Assembly (NCBI GenBank): GCA_016720145.1
Contig: JADJXV010000008.1
Span: 124,001-188,000, forward strand
Direction: 5' to 3'
Length of the DNA: 64,000 bases
Source of the DNA: Ignavibacteria bacterium
GTDB lineage: Bacteria; Bacteroidota; Ignavibacteria; Kapaibacteriales; UBA961
Shown here: positions 38,642 through 49,200 of the stretch, in pieces
How the letters are laid out: every line of letters begins with the position of its first letter
How positions within the stretch are numbered: position 1 is the first letter of the stretch
Position numbers and translations under genes: made by a program
The notes under the pieces: model-generated
Database searches by the model: none
What the model was told of the DNA's origin: nothing
Seen by the model: the letters and a program-made list of their open reading frames with translations, nothing else

Positions 38642-39209
38642 TTAAATTGAAATTGTATCTACATCTATAATAGTAATTCTTGTTATAAAGATAAGGATAA
38701 AAATTTATACGTGCCCTTTGATCAAGTTTAGGGTCAGACGCTTTGAAGTAACGTAACTATTCGTTTATTCTACTACTACATTAAATTCCGTGTTACGTGT
38801 CAAATGATTCATGAAAAAATCTGCTTGATAAGATCACTCAATAATTCAAGTATCTAATCACAGAAGGGTGTTAAATAATTTTCATTGAAATTTCGCATCA
38901 GGAGTATGTTTATACTTTTAAGCCGACGGCTAACTAGATACGAAGCTGAGGGTTGTGAGTGATTTCGTTGATATTAGATGGTAATATGTGGGTGTAGGGT
39001 AGAGGTGTGTAATTATCCAAAGCGTATTGAACTAACTACAAATAATTTTCAACAACAAATGTACATAAACATGATGGGTAATTTATTCTTACCCCCATGA
39101 TTGCCAATTGATTTTTATATAAAATACTTAGATTGTGGATGGAAATACTTTCTAACATTACATTGATTGAATACCTGTAGCTGAACACTTCCTCCACCTA
39201 TCATCAATA
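38642..39209. other. Intergenic stretch without a recognisable gene
   Basis: About 570 AT-rich bases between the kinase start and the end of the LOG-family gene. I see no convincing frame, RNA gene or repeat here; the kinase promoter must be in its left part. Confidence 0.5.
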
Positions 39210-39983
39210 TCACTTTTTCTGTTCACCGAGAATCGCCGACGGTTTTGGTTTGTTCTTCTTCCATATTGCAAAACGCTCACGTACATTTTTTTCAATCATT
39301 CTTGCTGCTTCTTCGATTGAGTCGGTGACAATGACGAGGTCTAAATCGTGTCGGTCGATTGTGCCTGCATCTGCCATTGATTCGAGGAGCTTGACAAGTG
39401 GTTGATAATACTCCACTCCGATAAGAATCACCGGGAAATGGTCAACTTTTTTGGTTTGGATGAGGGTGAGTGCCTCGAACATTTCATCCATCGTTCCCAC
39501 ACCGCCGGGCATTACCACAAATGCATATGAATATTTAAAAAGTAAGTATTTCCGAACGAAAAAGTATTTGAATTGCACCCATGTATCCATGTATGGATTA
39601 TGCGATGATTCCATTGGTAAAATGATCGCTGCACCGACGGAACGTCCTCCGGCTTCCATTGCACCGCGATTAGCAGCTTCCATGATACCCGGACCACCTC
39701 CGGTCATGACGGTAAAGCCAATTTTGGATAATTCTGCGCCCATTTGACGTGCGGATTGGTAGTAGGGGTGGTCTTCTTTAAACCGCGCCGAGCCGAACAC
39801 GGTGACGCACGGACCGACAAAGTGAAGCACTCGAAACCCTCGAATAAACTCCCACATCACATTGAAAACAAAGAGAAATTCTTTGAAGCGTGATTTGGGT
39901 CCTTCAAGAAAATAACGGTCTGAATTATCGGCTGATTTCCATGCGCTATTCGGAAAATTTGGTTGGTTGTCTGATTGAGTCAT
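39210..39983 (-). CDS. LOG-family protein (TIGR00730 type, nucleoside 5'-monophosphate phosphoribohydrolase-like)
   Basis: 257 aa. The Rossmann-like fold has the family motifs: GGGPGIMEAANRGAMEAGG around residues 96-113 and PGGVGTMDEMFEALTL around 159-174. The second matches PGGxGTxxE, with the catalytic Glu. Members hydrolyse AMP or cytokinin ribotides, and some bind or degrade PpnN-type substrates. In bacteria the physiological role is often unknown. It is upstream of and divergent to the aldehyde dehydrogenase gene. Confidence 0.92.
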   Translation of the reverse strand: MTQSDNQPNFPNSAWKSADNSDRYFLEGPKSRFKEFLFVFNVMWEFIRGFRVLHFVGPCVTVFGSARFKEDHPYYQSARQMGAELSKIGFTVMTGGGPGIMEAANRGAMEAGGRSVGAAIILPMESSHNPYMDTWVQFKYFFVRKYLLFKYSYAFVVMPGGVGTMDEMFEALTLIQTKKVDHFPVILIGVEYYQPLVKLLESMADAGTIDRHDLDLVIVTDSIEEAARMIEKNVRERFAIWKKNKPKPSAILGEQKK

Positions 39984-40111
39984 AGATGAAGAATAAGAAT
40001 GTTGGAACAGGTTTTTTCTATTAAGATTTTCGCCGTATTTTGCGTAACGGAATACAAATCCAACTATACAACGAACATTGAATATTTGAAATTAACGGAG
40101 AAAAAGGTAGT

Positions 40112-41593
40112 ATGCAAGAGTTTTTTAATTTTATTGGTGGAAAATATCAACCGGCGCACAATTCAGCCACATTTGAGAACGTAAATCCTGCTAATTCACA
40201 TGATGTAATCGGTACATTCCCACTATCGGATAAGTCTGATATAGATTTAGCTGTTGCATCTGCAAAGACCGCGTTTGATGCATGGCGACTGACGCCTGCT
40301 CCCAAGCGAGGAGATATCCTGCGTAAAGCAGGTGATATTTTCGAACGTCGCAAAGATGAGCTGGCTCGAATTATGACCCGAGAAATGGGCAAGCCGGTAT
40401 TTGAGACTAAAGGTGATGTGCAGGAAGCAATTGATACTTGTTATTATGCTGCAACGGAAGGTCGCAGACTTTTCGGATATACGGTGCCGAGTGAGATGCA
40501 CAATAAAATGAACCTTTCTTTTCGCACACCGATTGGTGTGTGCGGTGTGATTACGGCGTGGAATTTCCCGATTGCAGTGCCGTCTTGGAAAATTATTCCT
40601 GCACTTGTCTGTGGGAATACTGTCGTCTTCAAGCCATCGGATGATTCTCCTCATTCAGCGCAGATTTTTGCTGAAATACTTGAGGAAGCAGGGCTACCTT
40701 CAGGAGTGTTTAATGTAGTCCATGGCAAATCTGATGCCGGAGCCGCTCTTGTCGAGCATTCGGATGTAGCTTTGATCGGTTTTACCGGTTCGACAGCGAC
40801 CGGTAAGCACATCGCATCAATTTGCGGTGCAATGAATAAAAAATGTTCGCTGGAAATGGGTGGAAAAAACGCCCAAATCGTAATGGACGATGCCAATTTG
40901 GAGCTTGCACTCGAAGGCGTCTTATGGGGTGCATTTGGTACAACGGGGCAGAGATGCACTGCGACATCAAGACTTATCCTCCACGAAAATATTTATGATG
41001 AGTTTATTAATCGATTAATTTCACTTGCAACCAAGCTGAAATTAGGAAACGGTTTGGATGATTCGACACAAGTCGGACCGGTAATCAACGAACGTCAATT
41101 AGCTAAAATACAGCAATATATATCGATCGGTCGTGAGGAAGGTGCGCTTTGTATTTTGGGTGGTGATCGTGACACGAATGGCGAATTAGCGCATGGAAAT
41201 TTCTTCAAACCAACAATTTTTATTGATGTTTTGCCAACAATGCGTATATTTATGGAAGAAATTTTCGGTCCTGTGCTATCTGTAAGCAAAGCAACGTCGT
41301 TAGAGCATGCAATTGAGCTGGCAAATACGTGTGATTATGGGCTCAGTTCATCGATTTATACAGCTAATGTCGATGCTGCTTTTCAGGCGATGAGAGATAT
41401 TCAGGCAGGCATCACGTACATCAATGCTCCTACTATTGGAGCTGAAGCACACATGCCATTTGGTGGAATAAAAGGGACAGGCAACGGACATCGAGAAGGC
41501 GGCTGGACAGCATTTGAGATATTTACGGAATGGAAGACCGTATATATCGATTATTCTGGACGGCTTCAAAAAGCTCAAATTGATAATCAATAA
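40112..41593 (+). CDS. NAD(P)-dependent aldehyde dehydrogenase, YcbD/oxoglutarate semialdehyde dehydrogenase-like
   Basis: 493 aa, full length. The motifs are FTGSTATGKHIAS, LEMGGKNAQIV with the base Glu near residue 248, catalytic Cys in GTTGQRCTATSR near 282, and the C-terminal EEIFGPVLSV. The GQRCTATSR context is that of the class including bacterial alpha-ketoglutaric semialdehyde and related dehydrogenases. A GGAG precedes the ATG by about 14 bases. It differs from the enzyme at 12488-13927 in the catalytic loop, so the two likely have different substrates. Confidence 0.93.
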   Translation: MQEFFNFIGGKYQPAHNSATFENVNPANSHDVIGTFPLSDKSDIDLAVASAKTAFDAWRLTPAPKRGDILRKAGDIFERRKDELARIMTREMGKPVFETKGDVQEAIDTCYYAATEGRRLFGYTVPSEMHNKMNLSFRTPIGVCGVITAWNFPIAVPSWKIIPALVCGNTVVFKPSDDSPHSAQIFAEILEEAGLPSGVFNVVHGKSDAGAALVEHSDVALIGFTGSTATGKHIASICGAMNKKCSLEMGGKNAQIVMDDANLELALEGVLWGAFGTTGQRCTATSRLILHENIYDEFINRLISLATKLKLGNGLDDSTQVGPVINERQLAKIQQYISIGREEGALCILGGDRDTNGELAHGNFFKPTIFIDVLPTMRIFMEEIFGPVLSVSKATSLEHAIELANTCDYGLSSSIYTANVDAAFQAMRDIQAGITYINAPTIGAEAHMPFGGIKGTGNGHREGGWTAFEIFTEWKTVYIDYSGRLQKAQIDNQ

Positions 41594-41706
41594 TGTAACA
41601 ATTGAATACTAATAGTATTTGCATACTATAATATTTTTTTGACGAATGACTGTAAGGATTTTTACACATCATTTGTCTTTTCTCTAAACTACTAAATAGT
41701 TTTACA

Positions 41707-42315
41707 ATGTCTTTATTATCATCGATAACTACTTCAGTCCTCACTCGCGAACGCAAGTCGGACGAGTCGACGACCATTCAAACGAACGAAGACATCGCCC
41801 TCTTCGAGCGCTTTATGGTTGGCGACGATACAGCAGCGATACTCTTATTTAAGAAGTTCAACCGGTCTATTTTTCTATATGCTGCCAAGCTTTTAGCAAA
41901 TAGCGAACAGGCAGAAGATATTTGTCAGGAAGTGTGGGAGCGGGTAATTGCCCTTCGAACTAAGCCACGTCAGCTTATCAATCCGGCAGGATTTCTGTTT
42001 ACAATCACTCGAAACTTATGTTTTAATCAATTGCAGATTCGTAAGAGAACGGTGAGCTTGGATACAATTGAGGAGCGGCATTTACCTTCGGCTATGATAC
42101 CGGGCATGACCTCAACTGAAGAATTGGTAATGACAGCACTGGATGCTTTAAAATTTGAAGATAGAGAATTATTAGTACTTAATATGTATTGCGGATATAA
42201 ATTTGACGAGATAGCGACATTGTTAGAGCTTTCCCCCGGTGCGGTTTGGACCCGCGCTTCACGCGCCAGAGCAAAATTACGCGAGATTATCACTAAATTA
42301 TCCCTACCATTATGA
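41707..42315 (+). CDS. RNA polymerase sigma factor, ECF family
   Basis: 202 aa. Region 2 is seen in YAAKLLANSEQAEDICQEVWERVI (the core-binding helix with EDICQEV). Region 4 ends with a helix-turn-helix (FDEIATLLELSPGAVWTRASRARAKLR). A roughly 25-residue N-terminal extension precedes it. Its stop overlaps the start of the next gene by four bases (ATGA), which is the usual arrangement for a sigma factor with its own regulator. Confidence 0.95.
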   Translation: MSLLSSITTSVLTRERKSDESTTIQTNEDIALFERFMVGDDTAAILLFKKFNRSIFLYAAKLLANSEQAEDICQEVWERVIALRTKPRQLINPAGFLFTITRNLCFNQLQIRKRTVSLDTIEERHLPSAMIPGMTSTEELVMTALDALKFEDRELLVLNMYCGYKFDEIATLLELSPGAVWTRASRARAKLREIITKLSLPL

Positions 42316-42950
42316 ATACAAACAACCACCTTTTACTCGATGAATTTCTTGAGGGTAAGTTAACATTATCCGAGAGAAAAAAATTCCTTACAAAGCTCGA
42401 GTCTGATTCAGATTTATTACGATTGGTCGAGGCCGAGCGTGTCATCAAGCAATCAGTTATCTCAGACAAACATGAGCTAGATACAGTCGATCATTCAGCT
42501 ACGTATTCTTTTCTCCTTGCAGGACTTGCCGCATCTTCTGTGGCAGTTGCCGGAGCAAGTACCAGCGCAACTGCAGCCACAAAAACAACGACTGCCAAGT
42601 CAATAGGATCTTCTTTTTTTGGAGGAAGCAAATCAGCAATCCTCTCCCTCACCGTCTCTGTTGTCGCATCTACAGCAATTGGAGTAGCTACCTATCAGCT
42701 ACGAAATTCTAACAATGATCAACCTCAGCAAGTAGAACCTATTCGTAGCAGTAAAATTATCCCTGTCCCCGTTCTGAATGAACCACGAAGTCCTGTAGTT
42801 GCACTACCAGACTTACCACCAAAAAAAGGAATAACACAAAAACAGAATAAGTCAATTGTTAAAAATGGCAACAAAGAAGTATTTCATGATATTTACGGAG
42901 ATGTGATAGAATCTACGAGTAATTTAAGTAAAAATCCGGCACCTAAATAA
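42312..42950 (+). CDS. Probable anti-sigma factor / ECF-associated membrane protein
   Basis: 212 aa, unrecognised by sequence. The N-terminal about 60 residues are helical and charged (DEFLEGKLTLSERKKFLTKL), as in short anti-sigma domains; no HxxxCxxC zinc motif is seen. One membrane helix follows near residues 109-132 (SAILSLTVSVVASTAIGVAT). The C-terminal 80 residues are Pro- and Asn-rich. The four-base overlap with the sigma gene supports co-translation. The role as anti-sigma is inferred from context. Confidence 0.7.
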   Translation: MNTNNHLLLDEFLEGKLTLSERKKFLTKLESDSDLLRLVEAERVIKQSVISDKHELDTVDHSATYSFLLAGLAASSVAVAGASTSATAATKTTTAKSIGSSFFGGSKSAILSLTVSVVASTAIGVATYQLRNSNNDQPQQVEPIRSSKIIPVPVLNEPRSPVVALPDLPPKKGITQKQNKSIVKNGNKEVFHDIYGDVIESTSNLSKNPAPK

Positions 42951-43015
42951 AAAGTAAAGTGTTATTTTGCGTTGATGGAAAGTACATCGGTTTGATAAAT
43001 TAAGAACGCAAAATC

Positions 43016-44926
43016 ATGAGAAAAGTAAACCTTACAACGTATATTAGATATAAATTTGACAACCTGTTATCTCGTGGTGTTGTCACATTAGTAGTTGGAC
43101 TATTCCTCCTCTCTGTACTCTTCGTCATCGTTATTGCTGTAATTGCAACCCTCCTTCAAGTAGAAATCGGCACAGACCACCACCAAAATGGATTTTTATC
43201 TCTCTTCTGGTCAGCTCTCATTCACTCTCTCGACGGCGGAGTCATCAGTACCCAAAACGGCTCTTGGCAGTATATTGTACTCATGTTGATGGCTACTCTT
43301 GGCGGGATGGTATTATTAAGCATTCTTATAGGTGTGCTCAATAGTGGGATATCAAAGAAATTAGATGAACTTCGCCGAGGACACTCACTTGTCATCGAAG
43401 ATGGACATACGATCATACTTGGATGGTCACCTCAAATCTTCTACATAATTGCAGAGCTCATCACCGCAAATCAAGGGAAAAAATATGCTTGTATTTCGAT
43501 TTTGGCAGAAAAAGACAAAGTGGAAATGGAAGATGAAATCCGTATGAAGCTGGGTGAAACCAGCAATACGAAAATCGTCTGCCGACGTGGCAATCCTATC
43601 GATCTCACCGACCTCGAAATCATTAACCCTCATACAGCAAAGTCAATTATCATATTACCACCTGAAACGGATGATTCCGATTCTCAGATGATAAAAATGA
43701 TATTGGCTATTACCAATAATCCTCATCGCAGACCCGAGAGATATCATATCGTGGCTGCTATTCGTGACCCGAAAAACCTTGAAGTGGCACATCTTGTCGG
43801 TAAAAATGAAGTGTCAATTATCCTTGTCGAAGATGTTATATCCAAAATCATTGCTCAGACGTGTCGGCAGCCGGGGCTGTCGGTCGTTTTCAATGAATTA
43901 CTTGATTTTAAAAGAAATAAGCTCTATTTTCATGAAGAGATTTCACTCGTTGGGAAGCCATTCAGTAAAGCACTTTTTGCGTATCAGCAAGCTACACCAA
44001 TCGGAATTCGATATGCTGACGGTCGAAGTCAGCTCAATCCTCCTCTCGAAACTCGATTAGATCGCGGCGATATTCTTATTCTTGTAGCAGAAGATGAGCT
44101 GAAATTACTCCTTACTACACAGTCTGAACAAATTATCGATGCTGCAGTGATCCGAGAATCTGTTGCAAAACAGTCTCTACCGGAACGAACACTCATCTTA
44201 GGATGGAACAGGCAGGCAATTACAATTATACAAGAACTTAATAATTATGTGTCTAAAGGTTCACAAGTACACATTGTAGCCGATGCTTCCGACGCCGAAC
44301 AAATCATATCTGAAGAATGTGTTAACCTTGATAATCTTATAGTTACATTTAAAAAGGGTGATTCGAGTAGCCGCCGAACACTCGATAGCTTGAATTGTCA
44401 GACGTATCATCATATCATAATTCTCAGTTACTCTAACCGCAAAAAAATCCAAGAAGCTGACGCTCGTACTATATTCACACTGCTTCACTTACGAGATTTG
44501 GCTGACCACATGGGGCATCCATTTACGATGGTAAGTCAAGTACTTGATGTACGTAATCGTGAGTTAGTAAATGTGACTCGTGCCGATGACTTTGTCGTCA
44601 GTGACAAGCTCAATTCTCTCATGCTTTCTCAGGTATCCGAGAACAAAGATTTGGCACATGTGTTCGAGGATTTGTTCCGTTCAGAAGGATCAGAAGTATA
44701 TCTCAAGCCGGCGAGTGACTATGTCGATCTGCGTAAACCTGTCAATTTTTACACTGTCATAGAGGCAGCCAGACGTCGCGGAGAAATCGCACTCGGCTGC
44801 AGACTACTCTCTCGATATGATGAAGATGCACTCGAACAAGGTGTGATAGTCAACCCCGAAAAATCCAAGCTCATCACCTTCTTCGAAGAAGATAGAATCA
44901 TCGTTCTTGCTGAGAATGATCATTAA
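43016..44926 (+). CDS. CASTOR/POLLUX-like ion channel with RCK domains
   Basis: 636 aa. Two or more N-terminal membrane helices (VVTLVVGLFLLSVLFVIVIAV; LATLGGMVLLSILIGVLNSG) surround a pore-loop region. Two RCK-like nucleotide-binding domains follow, with HTIILGWSPQIFYIIAELI near residue 130 and RTLILGWNRQAITIIQELNN near 390. The combination is that of the CASTOR/POLLUX/SYM8 family, known in plants as calcium-permeable or K+ channels of symbiosis signalling; bacterial members have unclear ion selectivity. It follows the ECF sigma pair by 66 bases in the same direction. Confidence 0.9.
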   Translation: MRKVNLTTYIRYKFDNLLSRGVVTLVVGLFLLSVLFVIVIAVIATLLQVEIGTDHHQNGFLSLFWSALIHSLDGGVISTQNGSWQYIVLMLMATLGGMVLLSILIGVLNSGISKKLDELRRGHSLVIEDGHTIILGWSPQIFYIIAELITANQGKKYACISILAEKDKVEMEDEIRMKLGETSNTKIVCRRGNPIDLTDLEIINPHTAKSIIILPPETDDSDSQMIKMILAITNNPHRRPERYHIVAAIRDPKNLEVAHLVGKNEVSIILVEDVISKIIAQTCRQPGLSVVFNELLDFKRNKLYFHEEISLVGKPFSKALFAYQQATPIGIRYADGRSQLNPPLETRLDRGDILILVAEDELKLLLTTQSEQIIDAAVIRESVAKQSLPERTLILGWNRQAITIIQELNNYVSKGSQVHIVADASDAEQIISEECVNLDNLIVTFKKGDSSSRRTLDSLNCQTYHHIIILSYSNRKKIQEADARTIFTLLHLRDLADHMGHPFTMVSQVLDVRNRELVNVTRADDFVVSDKLNSLMLSQVSENKDLAHVFEDLFRSEGSEVYLKPASDYVDLRKPVNFYTVIEAARRRGEIALGCRLLSRYDEDALEQGVIVNPEKSKLITFFEEDRIIVLAENDH

Positions 44927-45082
44927 ACAGTAGTACTCTTACTACATGATATTTCATGCAATTAGCAATATTATATTTTTTTGCATAGCTCCAATCATTC
45001 TCTTCCTCCCAATATTAATATTCGGTCAATCGCCACATTATCGTACCATTCAATCCAGTCGCAATTGCATTCACGTCTGATC

Positions 45083-45484
45083 TCATTTAGCTTTCACATC
45101 ATGTGTATTGGCTGGCTGCTTTGTTTGTTTTTTGTCGAGTGTATGCTGAAATTTTGTCGATTGGCTCGGAGTGAGTATCGCAGAAATATCTTTTTCAAAG
45201 CTTGCCGCTTGAGCTTTGATTACTTTGTCGGTACCTTCCTGATTGTTTTTATGGATAAGATTAATAGTATCCATTTCCTTCGAATGTGCTTCGACTATTG
45301 GTCGTACTTTCGTCACCTGATCATCGGTCAATGTGAGATCCTTCGTCATGATTTTCATACGTTTCGTAACATCAGGAGATTTACTACCTTTAAATTTCTT
45401 GGTAAAGAGAGAAACTGCTGAAAATATAACACCTGCCGCAGCTACACTCGAAGCAGCTATAATAGAAATACGCTTGGTATCCAT
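45083..45484 (-). CDS. Periplasmic Spy/CpxP-like (LTxxQ) small protein
   Basis: About 133 aa from the ATG at 45484, which follows a good AAAGGAA site; an earlier ATG gives ten more residues with no site. It begins with an uncleaved-looking hydrophobic segment (ISIIAASSVAAAGVIFSAV), then a helical domain. TKDLTLTDDQVTKVRPIV and ISAILTPSQSTKFQHTL have the LTxxQ spacing of Spy/CpxP. These proteins are envelope chaperones or stress sensors. No histidine kinase is adjacent. The nearby ECF sigma pair is on the other strand. Confidence 0.7.
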   Translation of the reverse strand: MDTKRISIIAASSVAAAGVIFSAVSLFTKKFKGSKSPDVTKRMKIMTKDLTLTDDQVTKVRPIVEAHSKEMDTINLIHKNNQEGTDKVIKAQAASFEKDISAILTPSQSTKFQHTLDKKQTKQPANTHDVKAK

Positions 45485-45665
45485 GAGAGATTCCTTTGAT
45501 AATTGTTGAAACAAACTCTGTATGATGCAAAATTACACCTCAAGCCGCATCGCTGTATTACACTTCAATTACAAAGTGTTATAAGATTCACACATTCGGA
45601 GTTTGTCTAATTGTGGGTGATAGTGAGGGCTTGTCAGACGTACGTAGTAAAAGATAATAGTTACA

Positions 45666-46214
45666 TCATTTAGTGATAAGAGGAACCGGTAAAAACTCCC
45701 GTTGTAGTATTCTATTTTCATATCGATTCCCGTTCATTTCAAAAAACGTATTCCCTCTTTCTAGAAAATGATGAGTATGGTAGAATCGAAGAGCACGTTC
45801 GTTTTCATGAAATACCGTGAGCCAGACACAATCGTATCCCATTGCTATACATTCAGATACTGCATGATTCAGAAGCGCACTTCCTATGCCTTGCCTGGTG
45901 AAACATTCAAGCAGGTACAATACTGAAATCTCTGCTCCATTGAATCCTTCAATCGGTGGTTCATTCTGCACGTTAATTTCCACACAACCAATGATATGAT
46001 GTTCTTTTACAGCAACATACATATAAGTGGATTTATTCTGAAGAGTTTGCAGTACTTTGTCCGGCGTAAAAGCCGACAACACATAATCCGAAAACTCTTC
46101 TCGTATTCCAACAGTCGCATACGTGGCAATCCACACCTGCTGAAGTAATACAGCGAGATTTTTCGCATCTTTGAGGGTAGCTTTCCTGATGTTGATATGT
46201 TCCAACTTATTCAT
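45666..46214 (-). CDS. GNAT-family N-acetyltransferase
   Basis: 182 aa, single GNAT domain. Motif A is seen as ISVLYLLECFTRQGIGSALLNHAV, with the acetyl-CoA-binding pattern RQGIGS. ENERALRFYHTHHFLERG gives the C-terminal FY and loop. The substrate cannot be named. It is close to the adhesin-like gene but likely transcribed separately upstream of it. Confidence 0.92.
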   Translation of the reverse strand: MNKLEHINIRKATLKDAKNLAVLLQQVWIATYATVGIREEFSDYVLSAFTPDKVLQTLQNKSTYMYVAVKEHHIIGCVEINVQNEPPIEGFNGAEISVLYLLECFTRQGIGSALLNHAVSECIAMGYDCVWLTVFHENERALRFYHTHHFLERGNTFFEMNGNRYENRILQREFLPVPLITK

Positions 46215-46249
46215 TCTGAATCAATTATAATACATAACGTATCAACATA

Positions 46250-49200
46250 TTACTTATGAATTTCGATCATTTTCACAACACGTTCGGAGGGTGTCTGCAA
46301 TACTAGAAAATACACACCCGAGTTATATCCGGCTAGATTTGTCTCTAATCGTTGCGATCCGGTACTATTCTGGCCTTCAACAAGTATCGCAACAGTTTGC
46401 CCAAGTACATTCATGAGAGATAGAGTACTTTTGCCGCATTCACCGACCACAAATTCTACTGCTATATTTTCTTTGATAGGTTGAGGTATAATTGAAGTAA
46501 TTGCCGAGAATTCTCCTGATCGGTAGAGACGCACCGAGCCGTCGGTACACACACCCTTGAGACAAAATCTTCCAACCTTGTCCGATAGAAAAACACGCCC
46601 ACCAATAGATGTGTATTTTGTTAATTTTACATCAGTTACCGTATCATTGCCAAGCCCTGCATAGAAGCGAAGTGTCGTAAGAATTGGAAATGAATCCTGC
46701 TCAAATGGAGCAATTAGACGGATACTCCGTACGCCATTTTCAACTGTGTTTTCTAAAATTCCATTCATAATTGGCACTAGCAAGGAAGCGTTAAAACTAA
46801 GTGTCATGTCGAATTGTTCGGTTAATGATTCGCCAATCATCTCTGCACTACTGAACCGTATCGGAATTTCAACAATTTCACCGGGATATGCGCAGGCATC
46901 CTCGACGCTGAGAGTAGCTTTGCCGACATAGACAATTATTGGATCAGAAAGAGCAATACATCCGTTAGAGTCTTTAATTCCAAGCGTATATGAACCACTT
47001 TGTGTGGCAATGATCGAAGAAGTTAGTTCACCCGGGATATACGTTCCGTCTCGGTACCAGCTAAATTCAGAAACAGGTACCGTCGAAATAGAATAAACTG
47101 TATCAGCTGATAGTGAGAGAATTGGCTTGGGCGGAAGCGCAAACACTGCCACTCGAACACTGTCGGTACTGATACACCCAAATTCATTTTCAAGGATGAG
47201 GTGATAAGTGGTTGATTGTGCAGGATATGCGAGTGGATTTGGAATATTGGTCGCACTGAGTCCAATCGACGGTGACCAAGTGATTTTGGCAGAAGTTGTA
47301 CCGTTTAGTCGTGTTGTATCTCCGAAGCAGATTGACGTAGAATTACCCGCCTCGGCTATCGGTAAAGGGTTGACCTTCACCGTAAAAGTATCAAAAGCAG
47401 TACATCCATTTGAATCGATGACAGTGAGCTTGTACTGTGTAGTTGATAACGGTGAGAAGACAGGCGCAGGAGTTCGTATATCAGAAATACCGATACTTGG
47501 TGACCATAAATACTCATAAGGCGGCGTACCATTCTTCGCTTCTATATTATAGAGAAATAACGAATTACCTTCACAGAGCGAGTCGTCTTCTCCTATACTG
47601 ATTGTCGGCAAATTATTGACTTTTACTACGATACTATCATAGCTTGTACAACCGGTAGAATCGGTCACAGTTAATGTATAAACGGTAGTTTGCGTAGGTG
47701 ATGCTATTGGATTAGGAATGGTAGAATCACTTAATCCATTACGTGGTGACCATGAAAAGATTCCTTGTCCTGTTGCTTGTAATTGCACTGATGACCCCAT
47801 GCATACTGCTGTATCAATGCTGGCAGAGATGTTCTGCGTAGGATAGACGTTTACCCACATTTGCGCTTGAGAAGTGCAACCTGTTGAGTCTGTGACGGTT
47901 ACAGTATAGAACGTACTCACGGATGGACTAGCTTTAGGTCTCTCGGAAGTTGAATTATCCAATCCAAGTGACGGACTCCACGAGTATTTATAGGGTTTAC
48001 GACCACCTACAGCAGTTCGACCAATGACAGCGACTCCTCCCAAACATATAGTAGTATCCTTCGAAGATTGTACAACGACCGGATCAACATTGCCTTCGGG
48101 TATTGTCAATCCTATTCTCGACTTTCCGGGTAATCCGGACTCAGCTCCCCATGGATCATTAAACTGAATATTAATTCCTGAATTGCCACCCTGTAAATCT
48201 GCGATAATACTATCTAAAAGGTTCTGATTTTTAACCCCAATAATTCCGCCACTTCCACCGCCACCCGAAGCATGAATATCTGAATTATTATTATTTCCCC
48301 CACGGCTGCCGTGTGCCTCTATTCTCACCGGAGATGCCATACGTTCTATATCCAACACCACACTTCCACCTGCTCCGCCGCCGCCTGCACCATCATTGCG
48401 AGATGCTGTAATATGTTCTAACCCATTAGCAAATATGGTATTCCCACGACCGACAAGGACTCCGGCTTTGATGATGACAATTCCTCCACCGGCAGTGCCA
48501 TTCGTCGCGGCATTATTATTTTGATGTCCGCCACCTCCCCCACCTCCCATAAATATTTTTGGATTTCCACCGATGTATTCGAGACTTTTACCACCTACAC
48601 CTCCATTAAGTACACTTGCGCCCGATCGGTATTGCGCGCCACCCATTCCACCACTCGATCCGTTTCCACCGCCACCGCCACCCGAATTATGAGCATTACC
48701 GCCGCCGCCGCCATTTGCTTGCGCGCCACGACCTGCAGTCTGACGGGCAAAGGGTAAGACAATTCCCTCACCTTTTCCACCGGCATGATTTTCTGTAATA
48801 TCGGATACATAATCATATATGTCGTTCTCACCACGAGAGACGGGATTAGTATTTCCTCCGCGAAACCCCTTGCCGGAGACATCTATCGAACTCAATATAT
48901 CCACCGCTGCTGATGCTTCAAAAGCCAAAACTCCTCCTGTCGAACCATTCCAAGCAGGGGCAGTGAGTGGGGCACCTTGTACCCAAGCGGTGATATATCT
49001 TGGCACCTTTACAAGCTGTACTGCTCCTGTCGGATTATAGTTCTGAACAAGCAAGTATCTTAGTCGTATGGAAGTTGGGGTGACTGATTCGATTGTTACG
49101 AACTCGAAATTTCCTGCTTCTCCAATAGCGGTAATGGTACCAAAATTTGTTGAATTGGTGGTATCAATTGTAGCTCCCTGCATTTGAATAATGATTGCCC

